Part shown: positions 44,122 to 53,060 of the stretch, piece after piece
Position numbering within the stretch: the first letter of the stretch is position 1
Layout: each line of letters starts with the position of its first letter
NCBI GenBank assembly: GCA_947626095.1
Contig: CANQQV010000004.1
Coordinates: 1 to 64,000, forward strand
Direction: 5' to 3'
DNA length: 64,000 nt
Source of the DNA: an uncultured Bacilli bacterium
GTDB lineage: Bacteria > Bacillota_I > Bacilli_A > RF39 > UBA660
Notes under the pieces: generated by a model
The model's database searches: none
Seen by the model: only the letters and a program-made list of their open reading frames with translations
What the model was told of the DNA's origin: nothing
Program-made: the position numbers and the translations under genes

Positions 44122-44146
44122 AATTAACTTAAAGAAAAGGGGGATT
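44102..44146. promoter_or_regulatory. Two-part inverted repeat operator over promoter and RBS
   Basis: Outer arms AATCCCCCTT (44102-44111) and AAGGGGGATT (44137-44146) and inner arms TTAAGTTA (44110-44117) and TAACTTAA (44125-44132) share one centre region near 44121-44124. The left arms lie in the promoter spacer and are not transcribed, so the site works as DNA, not as an RNA hairpin. The right outer arm contains the GGGGGA ribosome binding site. Autoregulation by the encoded protein is my inference. Confidence 0.6.
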
Positions 44147-44150
44147 ATTT

Positions 44151-44627
44151 ATGTTTGCTGAAAAAGAAATAGTTGGCGAAGGTTTACTTAAAGTCAGCAA
44201 AGGAAGACAAATTATTTTACCAGATTATACCTTTGCAACCCCTGGCGATAAAGTAGGCTTATTCTATGGTATATCAAAAGAAAAAATCCCCGAAATTAAA
44301 GATCATCTTCAACGTATTAAAATAACTATTATGCGTTTAACCGAGTTTGAAGAACGTCTAATTAATTTTCATACTAAGTTAATAGAGCAAAAACAAAGTG
44401 GAGAGATTAGTTATCGTAAATATCTAGAATTACAACGTATCTTTTTTGGTATGTTAGCTATTTCCCGTGAAGAAGTATCTAAACTAGGTAAAATAACAAT
44501 TGAACCAGTACCTATTAAAAATTTAAATATTTCTGATTCCGTTTATGCTGTTGGTAACGGCTACCACCTAGATCTATATCCCTCAAAAGAAATATACATT
44601 AAAGCTAAATCTTTAAAAGTAAACTAA
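44151..44627 (+). CDS. MraZ/SpoVT-AbrB-like transcription factor, divergent
   Basis: 158 residues. Two half-repeats of swapped-hairpin type: residues 8-36 (EGLLKVSKGRQIILPDYTFATPGDKV) and about 112-150 (LGKITIEP...LNISDSVYAVGNGYHLDLYP). Between them lies a helical part with LQRIFFGMLAISRE, comparable to RFFFSGA of MraZ. The length also fits MraZ (~145). MraZ binds repeated sites before its own dcw operon; here an inverted repeat sits on this gene's promoter and a D,D-carboxypeptidase gene follows. A new AbrB-fold family is an equally good reading. Confidence 0.55.
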   Translation: MFAEKEIVGEGLLKVSKGRQIILPDYTFATPGDKVGLFYGISKEKIPEIKDHLQRIKITIMRLTEFEERLINFHTKLIEQKQSGEISYRKYLELQRIFFGMLAISREEVSKLGKITIEPVPIKNLNISDSVYAVGNGYHLDLYPSKEIYIKAKSLKVN

Positions 44628-44632
44628 AAGTT

Positions 44633-44667
44633 GAGATTAAAAATGCATAAAATCTCCTTTTTTTATG
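44633..44667 (+). terminator. Terminator after the MraZ/AbrB-like gene
   Basis: GAGATT / AATCTC stem with a 12-base loop and seven T. Confidence 0.6.
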
Positions 44668-44675
44668 GTAAAATA
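44667..44675 (+). promoter_or_regulatory. Extended -10 promoter
   Basis: TGGTAAAAT begins at the last base of the terminator T-run. Confidence 0.45.
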
Positions 44676-44700
44676 AATAAGAAAAGAGAGTAGATGAATT

Positions 44701-45909
44701 ATGAAAAAATATCTCATATATCTGTTAATTTTATTACTACCTATATCTATAAAAGCCTTAGAATTTCCTGAAATTAATTCTAAAAAAGCCATTATCTATG
44801 ATTTAACAACTAATGAAGTTATTTATGAAAAAAATAGTGAAGATGTAACTAGTATTGCTTCTTTAACTAAGATAATGACAACCATCAACGCTATTGAAAA
44901 TATTACCAACTTAGATGAAGAAGTAACTATTACGGAAGATATCTTAAATCAAGTAAGATGGGATGCCTCTGTTGCCGGCTTAAAAAAAGGTGATGTTGTC
45001 ACTTATCGTGATTTACTATATGCTTCCATCCTTCCATCTGGAGCTGATGCTACAATTGCCTTAGCCGTTTCAACAAGTGGTTCCGTCAATAACTTTGTAA
45101 AAAAAATGAATGCTAAAGCGGAAGAACTAGGTTTAGCTGATACTCATTACATCAATGTTACTGGTCTAGATGCTACTGGTCATAAAAGTAGTGCTAAGGA
45201 TGTTTTAAATTTATTACTATATTGTTTTAAAAATCCTTTATTTAAAGAAATATATACAACTAAACAATATACCTTATCTAATAATCTAGCTGTCTATTCA
45301 ACCTTACGAACTTATAGTACTAATGGCTTAGATACATCAAGAATACTAGGTAGTAAGACCGGTTTTACTAACGAAGCTGGTGTCTGTATAAGCGCTTTAT
45401 TTACTTCTTTAGATCATGACTACTTAATGGTCTTACTAAATGCCGAAAGAATCGGTAATAAAGCTTATAATGTAATTGATGCTCTAGAATTAATTGATTT
45501 TATTGATGATAATTACAAAAATATAACTTTAATTAAAAAGAATGATGTTATAAAAACTATCAACGTTAAATATAGTGATAACGATACATACGATATTAAA
45601 GCTTTAAAAGATATAACTTTATATTTACCATCTGACTATGATAAAAGTCTTATCAAGATAGAATATGATGGCCTAGATACTATATCATATCAGAATAAAA
45701 AAGATGAACTACTAGGAACAGTAAAATATTATTATGATAATAAATTACTTAGTGAAGAAAAAGTTTATTTACAATCTAAAATTAACTTTAATTTATTAAC
45801 TTTCATTAAAGCTAATCTTGCTATGATAGTGACAACTATCTTAATAGTAATTATAATATTAGTAGGCTTTAAAAAAATATTTACTAAGAAAAAATTAGGA
45901 AGTAATTAA
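44701..45909 (+). CDS. D-alanyl-D-alanine carboxypeptidase, DacA/PBP5 type (first copy)
   Basis: 402 residues. Signal peptide (about 1-19), then ASLTKIM near 56-62 with the catalytic Ser and Lys, SGADAT near 117 in place of SGNDA (the SxN Asn is Ala), and GSKTGFTNEAG near 219 (KTG). The C-terminal beta domain (about 270-360) and a final membrane helix (about 370-393) follow. It trims stem peptides outside the membrane. A paralogue is at 53061-54260 and shares SGAD. Confidence 0.88.
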   Translation: MKKYLIYLLILLLPISIKALEFPEINSKKAIIYDLTTNEVIYEKNSEDVTSIASLTKIMTTINAIENITNLDEEVTITEDILNQVRWDASVAGLKKGDVVTYRDLLYASILPSGADATIALAVSTSGSVNNFVKKMNAKAEELGLADTHYINVTGLDATGHKSSAKDVLNLLLYCFKNPLFKEIYTTKQYTLSNNLAVYSTLRTYSTNGLDTSRILGSKTGFTNEAGVCISALFTSLDHDYLMVLLNAERIGNKAYNVIDALELIDFIDDNYKNITLIKKNDVIKTINVKYSDNDTYDIKALKDITLYLPSDYDKSLIKIEYDGLDTISYQNKKDELLGTVKYYYDNKLLSEEKVYLQSKINFNLLTFIKANLAMIVTTILIVIIILVGFKKIFTKKKLGSN

Positions 45910-45910
45910 T

Positions 45911-47025
45911 ATGGAATTTATTTTAACAAACAAACATCGTAAGTATTTAGGCTTATCATTAATAAATGATAATTACAATCAAGTTACATTAACTGATAAC
46001 CATCAAACAATGTACTTATATTTTGCTAATAATATTATCCAAAAAGTTATCATAATCGATAGCCATAGTTATTATGAGTATGATACTAACTATGAAATAA
46101 GTAACGATCATACCTTAGTCTTACCCCAAAAATTTAAATTAACTTGTTCTTCTGTTACCAAACTAAAAGGTAAGGGTATGTACTTCTTTTGTCAGTATAA
46201 AACTAACGAAGACGATTCATCGCATCTTATGATAGGCAATTATAATAACGAACAATCATATTATGATAGTTTTAATGATAATATCAAAAATAGTAGCGAA
46301 TTAAATAGTTGGTGTGATAAATGGGTATTAGAAAGTACTGAAGAAGATTTAAATAATATCAAAGAATTTACTAAAGCTCCTAAAAAGCATCTAAAATACC
46401 AAGAAGGCGATTACTTTGTCTTTAAACTGAATCGCCATGAATATGGCTTTGGTAAAATTCTTCTGGATATTAATCGTTTACGAAGGGAATATCAAAATAA
46501 TCTGCCGGCAGAATTACCAGGTTTAGCTCTTGCCGGTAAACCACTACTAGTCTCTGTATTTAAAGTAATTAAAGATACCCCAATTGCTACTATCACTGAA
46601 TTAGAAGCCCAAGGATCTTTACCATCGGAATACATTTTTGATGATAAAATATATTATGGCGAATGGCCGATTATCGCTCACCAAGAACTAAAAAAAGACG
46701 AATCGATTATCCAATCACGTGCGCCAAATGTGTAGTTCACGATAAACAAAAATTAACAATTTATCTTCAACGAGGTTTTTCCGTTAAAACTAAGAGTTTC
46801 ATGATAAAAGATATTGAAAATAACAATTTAACGGAAAATGATAAAAAGATATTATCAGCTATGGGCTTCGGCCCAAGTCTTGGTTTTTATTTAAATATCC
46901 AACGCTTTTATAAAGAAATAAAAAAGTGTATTGCGCACCATCAAGAATATTACCAAAAAGATGATTTACGAAGCCCTTTAAATTCTCAGTTAAAGGAATT
47001 TATATATAAATATTTTAATGAATAA
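45911..47025 (+). pseudogene. Imm26-like gene interrupted by a frameshift
   Basis: The first frame (45911-46735) contains YQEGDYFVFKLNRHEYGFGKILLDI, the Imm26 immunity-protein core, and ends PIIAHQELKKDESIIQSRAPNV at TAG 46733-46735. A second frame, open from about 46663, carries on to 47025 with VVHDKQKLTIYLQRGFSV and a helical end. Its own start would read MADYRSPRTKKRR over the first frame's codons, with no RBS, so one 370-residue protein broken near 46720-46735 is more likely. No slippery heptamer is seen. Imm26 proteins protect against polymorphic toxins; none is near. Confidence 0.6.
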
Positions 47026-47045
47026 AGAAAGGATATGATAAAAAA

Positions 47046-47264
47046 ATGTTCAGTAAAAAAATCAAAAAGGAAATCAAAATTGAGGGTATGCACTGTGATC
47101 ACTGTGTCAAAAAAGTAACCGAAGCTTTAGAAAGTATTGAAGGGGTATCTAAAGTTAAAGTTAATTTAGCTAAGAAAGAAGCAGTTATAACTTCCGCTAA
47201 AGAAATTGATGACCAAATAATCAATTCTAAAATTGATGAATTAGGTTTTAAAGTAGTAAGCTAG
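47046..47264 (+). CDS. CopZ-like heavy-metal-associated domain protein
   Basis: 72 residues. EGMHCDHCVKKVTEALESIEGV contains the MxCxxC metal site of the HMA fold, and AVITSAKEID...LGFKVV completes it. Such proteins carry Cu+ to P-type ATPases or a repressor; neither is in the window. Confidence 0.88.
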   Translation: MFSKKIKKEIKIEGMHCDHCVKKVTEALESIEGVSKVKVNLAKKEAVITSAKEIDDQIINSKIDELGFKVVS

Positions 47265-47265
47265 T

Positions 47266-47294
47266 TTGCAAATTATTTAATAATAAATTATAAT
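47266..47294 (+). promoter_or_regulatory. Promoter of the 47318 gene
   Basis: TTGCAA (47266-47271), 17-bp spacer, perfect TATAAT (47289-47294). Confidence 0.65.
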
Positions 47295-47317
47295 AGTTAA
47301 AGAGGTAGGTGTAAAAA

Positions 47318-48079
47318 ATGAATTATAATGAATATAATAATCAAAGTAATAAGAAAGGTAGTAATATTGGTATTCTAATATGTCTTGTCATAATTATCGC
47401 TTTATGTGGTTATATAGCTTATGATAAGGGCTTATTTGGTTCTTCTAATAATGAAACTAATACAGTAAATAAAAATGAGTTATCTAACGAAAAAGAAGGT
47501 AAGGAAGAACAATCAACTGAAGAACCTTCTAAAGAAGTTGAAGAATCATCTAAAGAAAGTTATCGTCCATCATTTGATTTAAGTAAATGTCTTACTTGTG
47601 ATAGCAATTATAATTATCATTTAGCTTCTAATTCTGGTGATTTAGCTCATGTTCAACTAGATGATAACGATCATAAAAAAGTTACAGTTACTATTTACTA
47701 TGATGCTATAAAAAATACCGGTAACGAAGTAAAAACAACTGGTTCCAAAGAATATACAATAACCTTTACTAAAAACGTCACAGATATCGTATATAGTAAT
47801 TATGGCTTAGATATTACTTTTGGTACTATTTTATACTTATTAGAAGATGGTACTGTTGAATATACTCCAGTATTAGACGCCGCTATGAAAGGCCAAATAA
47901 AATCATATGGTCAAGTTTCTGGTTTAACAAATATTGTTAAATTCTATCTTAATGCTTCTGCTACCAGTAAAGGTGAAGTAGGTGCTTTTGATACTACATT
48001 AGCTCAAAGTAGCGATGGAACATTATATGATGTCATGACCACCTTAACTAAAACCAATAACTATTCATATAGTGGCTAA
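47318..48079 (+). CDS. Membrane-anchored extracytoplasmic protein, unknown
   Basis: 253 residues. A cytoplasmic start with NEYNNQSNKKGSN, a membrane helix (about 17-34), an acidic Glu/Ser/Lys linker to about 85, and a beta domain starting near a CLTC pair (LSKCLTCDSN). No family recognised; the CxxC pair could be a disulfide. Confidence 0.65.
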   Translation: MNYNEYNNQSNKKGSNIGILICLVIIIALCGYIAYDKGLFGSSNNETNTVNKNELSNEKEGKEEQSTEEPSKEVEESSKESYRPSFDLSKCLTCDSNYNYHLASNSGDLAHVQLDDNDHKKVTVTIYYDAIKNTGNEVKTTGSKEYTITFTKNVTDIVYSNYGLDITFGTILYLLEDGTVEYTPVLDAAMKGQIKSYGQVSGLTNIVKFYLNASATSKGEVGAFDTTLAQSSDGTLYDVMTTLTKTNNYSYSG

Positions 48080-48085
48080 AAACTT

Positions 48086-48110
48086 AAGTAAGGAACTTCC
48101 TTACTTTTTA
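48086..48110 (+). terminator. Terminator
   Basis: AAGTAAGGA / TCCTTACTT stem, 3-base loop, TTTT tail. Confidence 0.8.
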
Positions 48111-48151
48111 TTTGTCTTAAAATATAATTAATAATAAAAAAAAGAATATTA

Positions 48152-48160
48152 TGATATAAT
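48152..48160 (+). promoter_or_regulatory. Extended -10 promoter of uppP
   Basis: TGATATAAT, 18 bases before the start. Confidence 0.5.
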
Positions 48161-48177
48161 TAACTAGGTGATAAAAA

Positions 48178-49002
48178 ATGATAGAAATCTTAAAAGCAAT
48201 ATTATTTGGTCTAGTCGAAGGTATCACTGAGTGGTTACCAATATCTTCTACTGGTCATATGATCTTATTAAATGAATTTATTAAACTAGATGTAAGTCCT
48301 GAATTCTATAAATTGTTTGAAGTTGTTATTCAACTGGGAGCTATCTTAGCTGTTGTTATAATGTATTTTAAAGTAATATGTCCTTTTGGTTTTGGTAAAA
48401 GCAAAAAAGAACGTCAAGAAACTTGGAATCTATGGGGCAAAATATTAGTTGCCTGTATTCCTGCTGCGATTATTGGTCTTTTATTTGATGATTGGTTAGA
48501 TGAACATTTATATAATAGTGTAGTTGTATCATTAATGCTTATTATTTATGGTCTTGCTTTCATTATTATTGAAAGTAAAGGTCTAGGCCGTGGTAAAACC
48601 AAAGAGTTAAACGATATAACTTACAAACAAGCATTAGGCGTCGGTGGTTTTCAATTACTGTCTTTAATTCCTGGTACATCTCGTAGTGGTGCGACAATCA
48701 TTGGGGGTCTTATCTTGGGCCTAAAGCGCAGTGTAGCTGCTGAATTTACTTTCTTTCTAGCTATTCCTGTAATGGCCGGTGCCTCATTTTTAAAACTTGT
48801 CAAATATATCTTAGAAGTTGGTTTTACTTTTACAACTAGCGAATTGCTTATTTTAGGTCTTGGCTGTCTAGTCGCCTTTATTGTCAGTATGTTAATTATT
48901 AAATTCTTAATTAATTATATTCGTAAACACGATTTCAAAGTCTTTGGTTGGTATCGTATTGCTTTAGGCATCATCGTCTTATTATATTTTATCTTGAAGT
49001 AG
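48178..49002 (+). CDS. uppP: Undecaprenyl-diphosphatase
   Basis: 274 residues, about eight membrane helices. EGITEWLPISSTGHMIL (about 14-30) and IPGTSRSGATIIGGL (about 164-178) hold the catalytic Glu, His, Ser and Arg of the BacA/UppP family. It returns the undecaprenyl carrier to its monophosphate form for cell-wall synthesis; loss gives bacitracin sensitivity. AGGTGATAAA precedes the start. Confidence 0.95.
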   Translation: MIEILKAILFGLVEGITEWLPISSTGHMILLNEFIKLDVSPEFYKLFEVVIQLGAILAVVIMYFKVICPFGFGKSKKERQETWNLWGKILVACIPAAIIGLLFDDWLDEHLYNSVVVSLMLIIYGLAFIIIESKGLGRGKTKELNDITYKQALGVGGFQLLSLIPGTSRSGATIIGGLILGLKRSVAAEFTFFLAIPVMAGASFLKLVKYILEVGFTFTTSELLILGLGCLVAFIVSMLIIKFLINYIRKHDFKVFGWYRIALGIIVLLYFILK

Positions 49003-49021
49003 GGTAAACTACTTCTTTTTT
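48996..49021 (+). terminator. uppP terminator
   Basis: GAAGTAG / CTACTTC stem across the stop codon, 6-base loop, then six T. Confidence 0.85.
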
Positions 49022-49022
49022 A

Positions 49023-49031
49023 TGTTATAAT
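49023..49031 (+). promoter_or_regulatory. Extended -10 promoter
   Basis: TGTTATAAT two bases after the T-run of the uppP terminator. Confidence 0.5.
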
Positions 49032-49051
49032 CTATCTATAAGAGGTGCTAT

Positions 49052-49939
49052 ATGATTCCAGAATACTTAAATAATCTTTTAAATAATTACTATGATTCAA
49101 AAACAGTTATTAAAATAATCGATGGTTATCAAAAAAGAGTAGTTAGTTTTCGTATTAACTCCTTAAAAACAACTAAAGAAAACATCTTAAATATTTTAGA
49201 AAATAATAACATTAAATACGAAGAAATTCCTTGGTATGAAAATGCTATCGTCATTACAAATGCTAACGAAGAAGACATTAAATCACTATCAATATACCAA
49301 AATGGTGAAATCTATTTACAAAGTTTATCATCAATGTTACCACCATTATTTTTAAATCCTCAAGAAAACAATCTTATCTTAGATATGACTGCTGCCCCTG
49401 GTGGTAAAACAACAGAAATAGCTGCTTTAACTAATAATAAAGCGATGATTACAGCCATTGAAAAGAATAAAATAAGAACAGATCGTTTAAAATATAATCT
49501 TGCCTTACAAGGTGCTAAAAAAGTTTCTATTCTTAATACTGATGCCAGAAATCTTGATGAATATTTTATGTTTGATAAAATCCTTTTAGATGCTCCATGT
49601 AGTGGTAGTGGTACTCTTATTAAAGATAATATCAACGAAGAGAACTTTAATCTTGATTTAATTAATCGCTCAGCAAACATTCAAAAAAGTCTTCTAGAAG
49701 AAGCTATAAAACATTTAAAAGTTAATGGTGAATTAGTTTACTCAACTTGTAGCATCTTAAAAAGTGAAAACGAAGAAGTAATAAATTATATTCTGAATAA
49801 ACATCCAAATCTTAAATTAGTTCAATTGTCATTAGAAAATGTTCCATTATTACCATCTACAATTCCAGAAGCATTAACAATTCTTCCAACTAAATACTAC
49901 GAAGGTTTCTTTGTATGTAAGTTAATTAAAACTAAATAA
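49052..49939 (+). CDS. RNA m5C methyltransferase, RsmF/NOL1-NOP2-Sun family
   Basis: 295 residues with AGAGGTG upstream. LDMTAAPGGKTTEIAAL near 110 is the SAM-binding motif, LLDAPCSGSGTL near 177 has the Cys that releases the product, and VYSTCSILKSENEE near 229 has the attacking Cys. It ends soon after the catalytic domain, without the PUA-like C-terminal domain of full-length RsmF. Target is probably 16S rRNA. Confidence 0.9.
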   Translation: MIPEYLNNLLNNYYDSKTVIKIIDGYQKRVVSFRINSLKTTKENILNILENNNIKYEEIPWYENAIVITNANEEDIKSLSIYQNGEIYLQSLSSMLPPLFLNPQENNLILDMTAAPGGKTTEIAALTNNKAMITAIEKNKIRTDRLKYNLALQGAKKVSILNTDARNLDEYFMFDKILLDAPCSGSGTLIKDNINEENFNLDLINRSANIQKSLLEEAIKHLKVNGELVYSTCSILKSENEEVINYILNKHPNLKLVQLSLENVPLLPSTIPEALTILPTKYYEGFFVCKLIKTK

Positions 49940-49940
49940 A

Positions 49941-49972
49941 AAAAAGAATACTTTATAACAAGTATTCTTTTT
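49941..49972. terminator. Bidirectional terminator
   Basis: AAAAAGAATACTT / AAGTATTCTTTTT, 13-bp stem between convergent rRNA methyltransferase and mraY genes. Confidence 0.85.
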
Positions 49973-50963
49973 ATAACCAAACACCATATGTAATTGCTGC
50001 CATCGCTAAAAGTAAACCAACTACATAAAAGACTTTAACTATGTCACCTTCTGACCAACCAAGTTGTTCAAAATGATGATGTAATGGTGCCATTCTAAAT
50101 ATTCTTTTCTTAAAATAAATAATTGATATCATTTGAATTAATGATGATAAAGTTTCAACTACAAACACACCACCAACTAATGCTAATGAAAGTTCATGCT
50201 TCGTTAAAATAGCTGTTGCTGCTAATGCTCCACCTAAAGCTAACGAACCAGTATCTCCCATAAATATTCTAGCCGGATGAGAGTTAAAGAATAAGAAGCC
50301 TAATAAAGTTCCAACTAAGACAAAGCAGAATATTGCAACCTCTTGATTACCAATCATCCATTTAGCATTCATGGCAAGCATTCCATAAGCTAAAAACGCA
50401 ATAGCTGATAAACCAGCTGCTAAACCATCTAAACCATCTGTTATATTAACCGCATTAGATGTTCCAACTAACAAGAATAAAATAAATAAGCCATAAAACC
50501 ATCTTAAATCAATATCTAAACCTAAAGCTGATATCTCCAAAGTAGGGGAACCACCATTAGTAATATATATATAGAAAAATACTAATGCTATTGCTGTTTG
50601 ACACAATAACTTAAATAAAATACTTAATCCTTCATTATTATGAAACTTAAGTTTTACAAAGTCATCAGCAAAACCTAAAGCCCCATAACTAGCAAAAACA
50701 ATTAAAATAATTTGTAAGTTATAAGATAGTTCAATACTACCTTTAAATTTTAAAAGGAGTAGAGTAACAATTGTTGGAATTATAAATATTACTCCCCCTA
50801 AAGTCGGTGTTCCATTTTTCTTTAAATGTCTTTCGCCAATTGTTGTACTAACATTTTGTCCAATTCTTAATCTTTTTAATATAGGTATTAATACCAGCCC
50901 AGCAATAATTGAAAGAATAAACCCAAGCATCATCGCCATTGCTGCCTTTGCCAAAACGAGCAT
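49971..50963 (-). CDS. mraY: Phospho-N-acetylmuramoyl-pentapeptide transferase MraY
   Basis: 330 residues from ATG 50963 (AGAGGTG upstream). KKNGTPTLGGV, FADDFVKL, NAVNITDGLDGLAAG, PARIFMGDTGSLALGG and APLHHHFEQLGW are the five MraY motifs with the catalytic Asp residues and the HHH loop. It makes lipid I. It follows the PBP gene on the same strand, a remnant of the dcw order. Confidence 0.96.
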   Translation of the reverse strand: MLVLAKAAMAMMLGFILSIIAGLVLIPILKRLRIGQNVSTTIGERHLKKNGTPTLGGVIFIIPTIVTLLLLKFKGSIELSYNLQIILIVFASYGALGFADDFVKLKFHNNEGLSILFKLLCQTAIALVFFYIYITNGGSPTLEISALGLDIDLRWFYGLFILFLLVGTSNAVNITDGLDGLAAGLSAIAFLAYGMLAMNAKWMIGNQEVAIFCFVLVGTLLGFLFFNSHPARIFMGDTGSLALGGALAATAILTKHELSLALVGGVFVVETLSSLIQMISIIYFKKRIFRMAPLHHHFEQLGWSEGDIVKVFYVVGLLLAMAAITYGVWL

Positions 50964-51049
50964 AAAAACACCTCTTTCTATCAAAAATTATACTACAAAA
51001 CATATTATTTAAGTTTAGCAAAGTATAAAATTGACATATTTATAGACAA

Positions 51050-52954
51050 TTAATCTAACATTATTTTTATTGTTCCATTTTCTTTAATATATATGTCTGG
51101 TTCTGGATCTTGATAAATAATTTTATCCCCACTACCATTATATTCAACTTTAAACCCTTTAAGTAGGGAAGTAGCTTCCTTTTTAGTAAGCCCCACAACA
51201 TTAGGGGCTTTAACATATTTAGTATCTAACCAAGTATATTCCCTTGGTGTTACTTCACTTGCTGGTTTAATATTTCTAATACTTATAATATTTTTCATTA
51301 TTGCTTTAGCAATAGGTGCAGAAACCGTTCCGCCATACTGGGTAATTCCCTTTGGATTATCAATAGCGACATATACGACATAATCAGGTTTATCCGCGGG
51401 AAAAAATCCCATAAATGAAACAATGTAATTACCGCTCATGTATGTTCCGTTATTTACTTTTTGCGCTGTTCCTGTCTTACCACCAACACGATAATTTTCA
51501 ATATAAGCATTTTTACCAGTTCCATTTGCTACAACACTTTCTAAAGTATATCTAACTAATTTCGATGTTTCTTCACTAATTACTTGTCTTACTTTAGTCG
51601 TCTTATTTTCTAAAATAATTGTTTCCGTTTCTGGTTCCGTAATATATTTAACGACATATGGTTTATTTAAAATACCGCCATTAATCGCCGCTGATACTCC
51701 TGTTACTTGTTGAATAGGGGTTACACTTATTCCTTGACCAAAAGAAATTGTCGCTTGTTCAACTGGTCCAATATTCTTTTTATTAAACATTATTCCTTTA
51801 CTTTCACCATTTAAATCAATTCCCGTTTTATCCATAAAGCCAAAATTCTTCACATAGTTATATAATCGATTAGTCCCAAGCCTTTGCCCCATAACTACAA
51901 AGCCTGGATTACAAGAATTCTCAACTACCTGTAAGAAAGTTTCTGCTCCATGTCCTCCAGCTTTCCAACACTTAATCCTCGCTCCTTCAACATTTATTCC
52001 GCCACCATCATAATAAGTATCTGTAAATAAATTAACTGTCTTTTCTTCTAAAGATGCTGCAAGCGTAAGGATTTTAAAAGTTGAACCAGGTTCATAGTTT
52101 TTCCATATTGGTAAATTTCGATTAATTGTTTCTAAATCATAATCTTGATAATTATTTGCATCAAAAGTAGGTCTTGAACCCATTGCTAGTATTTCCCCAG
52201 TATTTGGATCCATCACAATTGCTAAAGCTGATTCTGGATTATACTTACTTGTAGCATTAGCTAATTCTTTTTCTAATGCTAGTTGAATATCAATATCAAT
52301 TGTTAAAGTAATATCCATTCCATTCTGTGCTTGTTCGTATACTTCTAAATTATTTAATCTATTACCTTTACCATCCGAAGTATACTTAATTGAACCATCT
52401 TTACCTGTTAAATAGTCATCATACTTTAACTCTAAGCCAGATAATCCTTGATTATCAATCCCTACATAACCTAAAACATGCGCTAGTACTTCATTATAAG
52501 GATAATACCTTTTAGCTTCTTTCATTAAATATAAACCATCAATATTAAGACTATTTATCTTATCCGCCGTTTCACTATCTAGTTGTCTTCCTTCCGGATT
52601 AACTTTTTCTAAAGACGTTCTTTTAGTTAAATGCTTTAATATATCATCATACGAAGCATCAAGTATTTCACTTAATTTCTTCGCTGTATCTTCTTTATCT
52701 TTTATTTGATTAGGTACTACATATAACGTTGTTGTTGTAATATTAGTCGCTAAAACTTTACCATTACGATCTAATATCTTTCCGCGATCAGCTGTAATCG
52801 GTAAATTTCGCTGCCACAATGAATTAGCTAAATCATTAAGTTTATTATAACTAAATACTTGTATCCAAAATATTCTCCCTAAGATAATTAATAAAATACA
52901 ACTAATTCCTATAAAAACAATTTTAATTCTTACTTGCTTATCTTTAATAAACAT
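51050..52954 (-). CDS. Class B penicillin-binding protein, FtsI/SpoVD type, with PASTA domain
   Basis: 634 residues with GGTGAT upstream. A membrane helix at about 10-27, a dimerisation domain with RGKILDRNGKVLATN, then the transpeptidase: PGSTFKI (STFK Ser and Lys), ENSCNPGF (SxN as SCN) and GGKTGTAQ (KTG). One PASTA domain closes it (APNVVGLTKKEATSLL to the end, about 580-634). It cross-links peptidoglycan with a SEDS partner. One PASTA and its place before mraY fit SpoVD or PBP2B; I cannot say which. Confidence 0.92.
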   Translation of the reverse strand: MFIKDKQVRIKIVFIGISCILLIILGRIFWIQVFSYNKLNDLANSLWQRNLPITADRGKILDRNGKVLATNITTTTLYVVPNQIKDKEDTAKKLSEILDASYDDILKHLTKRTSLEKVNPEGRQLDSETADKINSLNIDGLYLMKEAKRYYPYNEVLAHVLGYVGIDNQGLSGLELKYDDYLTGKDGSIKYTSDGKGNRLNNLEVYEQAQNGMDITLTIDIDIQLALEKELANATSKYNPESALAIVMDPNTGEILAMGSRPTFDANNYQDYDLETINRNLPIWKNYEPGSTFKILTLAASLEEKTVNLFTDTYYDGGGINVEGARIKCWKAGGHGAETFLQVVENSCNPGFVVMGQRLGTNRLYNYVKNFGFMDKTGIDLNGESKGIMFNKKNIGPVEQATISFGQGISVTPIQQVTGVSAAINGGILNKPYVVKYITEPETETIILENKTTKVRQVISEETSKLVRYTLESVVANGTGKNAYIENYRVGGKTGTAQKVNNGTYMSGNYIVSFMGFFPADKPDYVVYVAIDNPKGITQYGGTVSAPIAKAIMKNIISIRNIKPASEVTPREYTWLDTKYVKAPNVVGLTKKEATSLLKGFKVEYNGSGDKIIYQDPEPDIYIKENGTIKIMLD

Positions 52955-53034
52955 CTAATCACCACTAAATAATATGATAAAAATAAATATTTAAACACTT
53001 CCAAGATTGAATATAAAACTATAATTTGCTAAAA

Positions 53035-53043
53035 TGTTATAGT
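53035..53043 (+). promoter_or_regulatory. Extended -10 promoter of second carboxypeptidase gene
   Basis: TGTTATAGT; GGAAGTGAT RBS follows. CACTTCC at 52996-53002 mirrors the RBS and may pair with it only on the opposite transcript. Confidence 0.4.
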
Positions 53044-53060
53044 AGCAAGGAAGTGATTAA

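Noticed and set aside
44102..44146. RNA hairpin sequestering the RBS of the MraZ/AbrB-like gene
   Set aside because: The left arms are in the promoter spacer and -10, upstream of the expected transcription start, so the RNA would lack them.
46663..47025. Independent 120-residue gene starting MADYRSP
   Set aside because: Its first residues come from the alternative reading of the Imm26-like gene's codons and no RBS is present; a frameshifted continuation explains it better.
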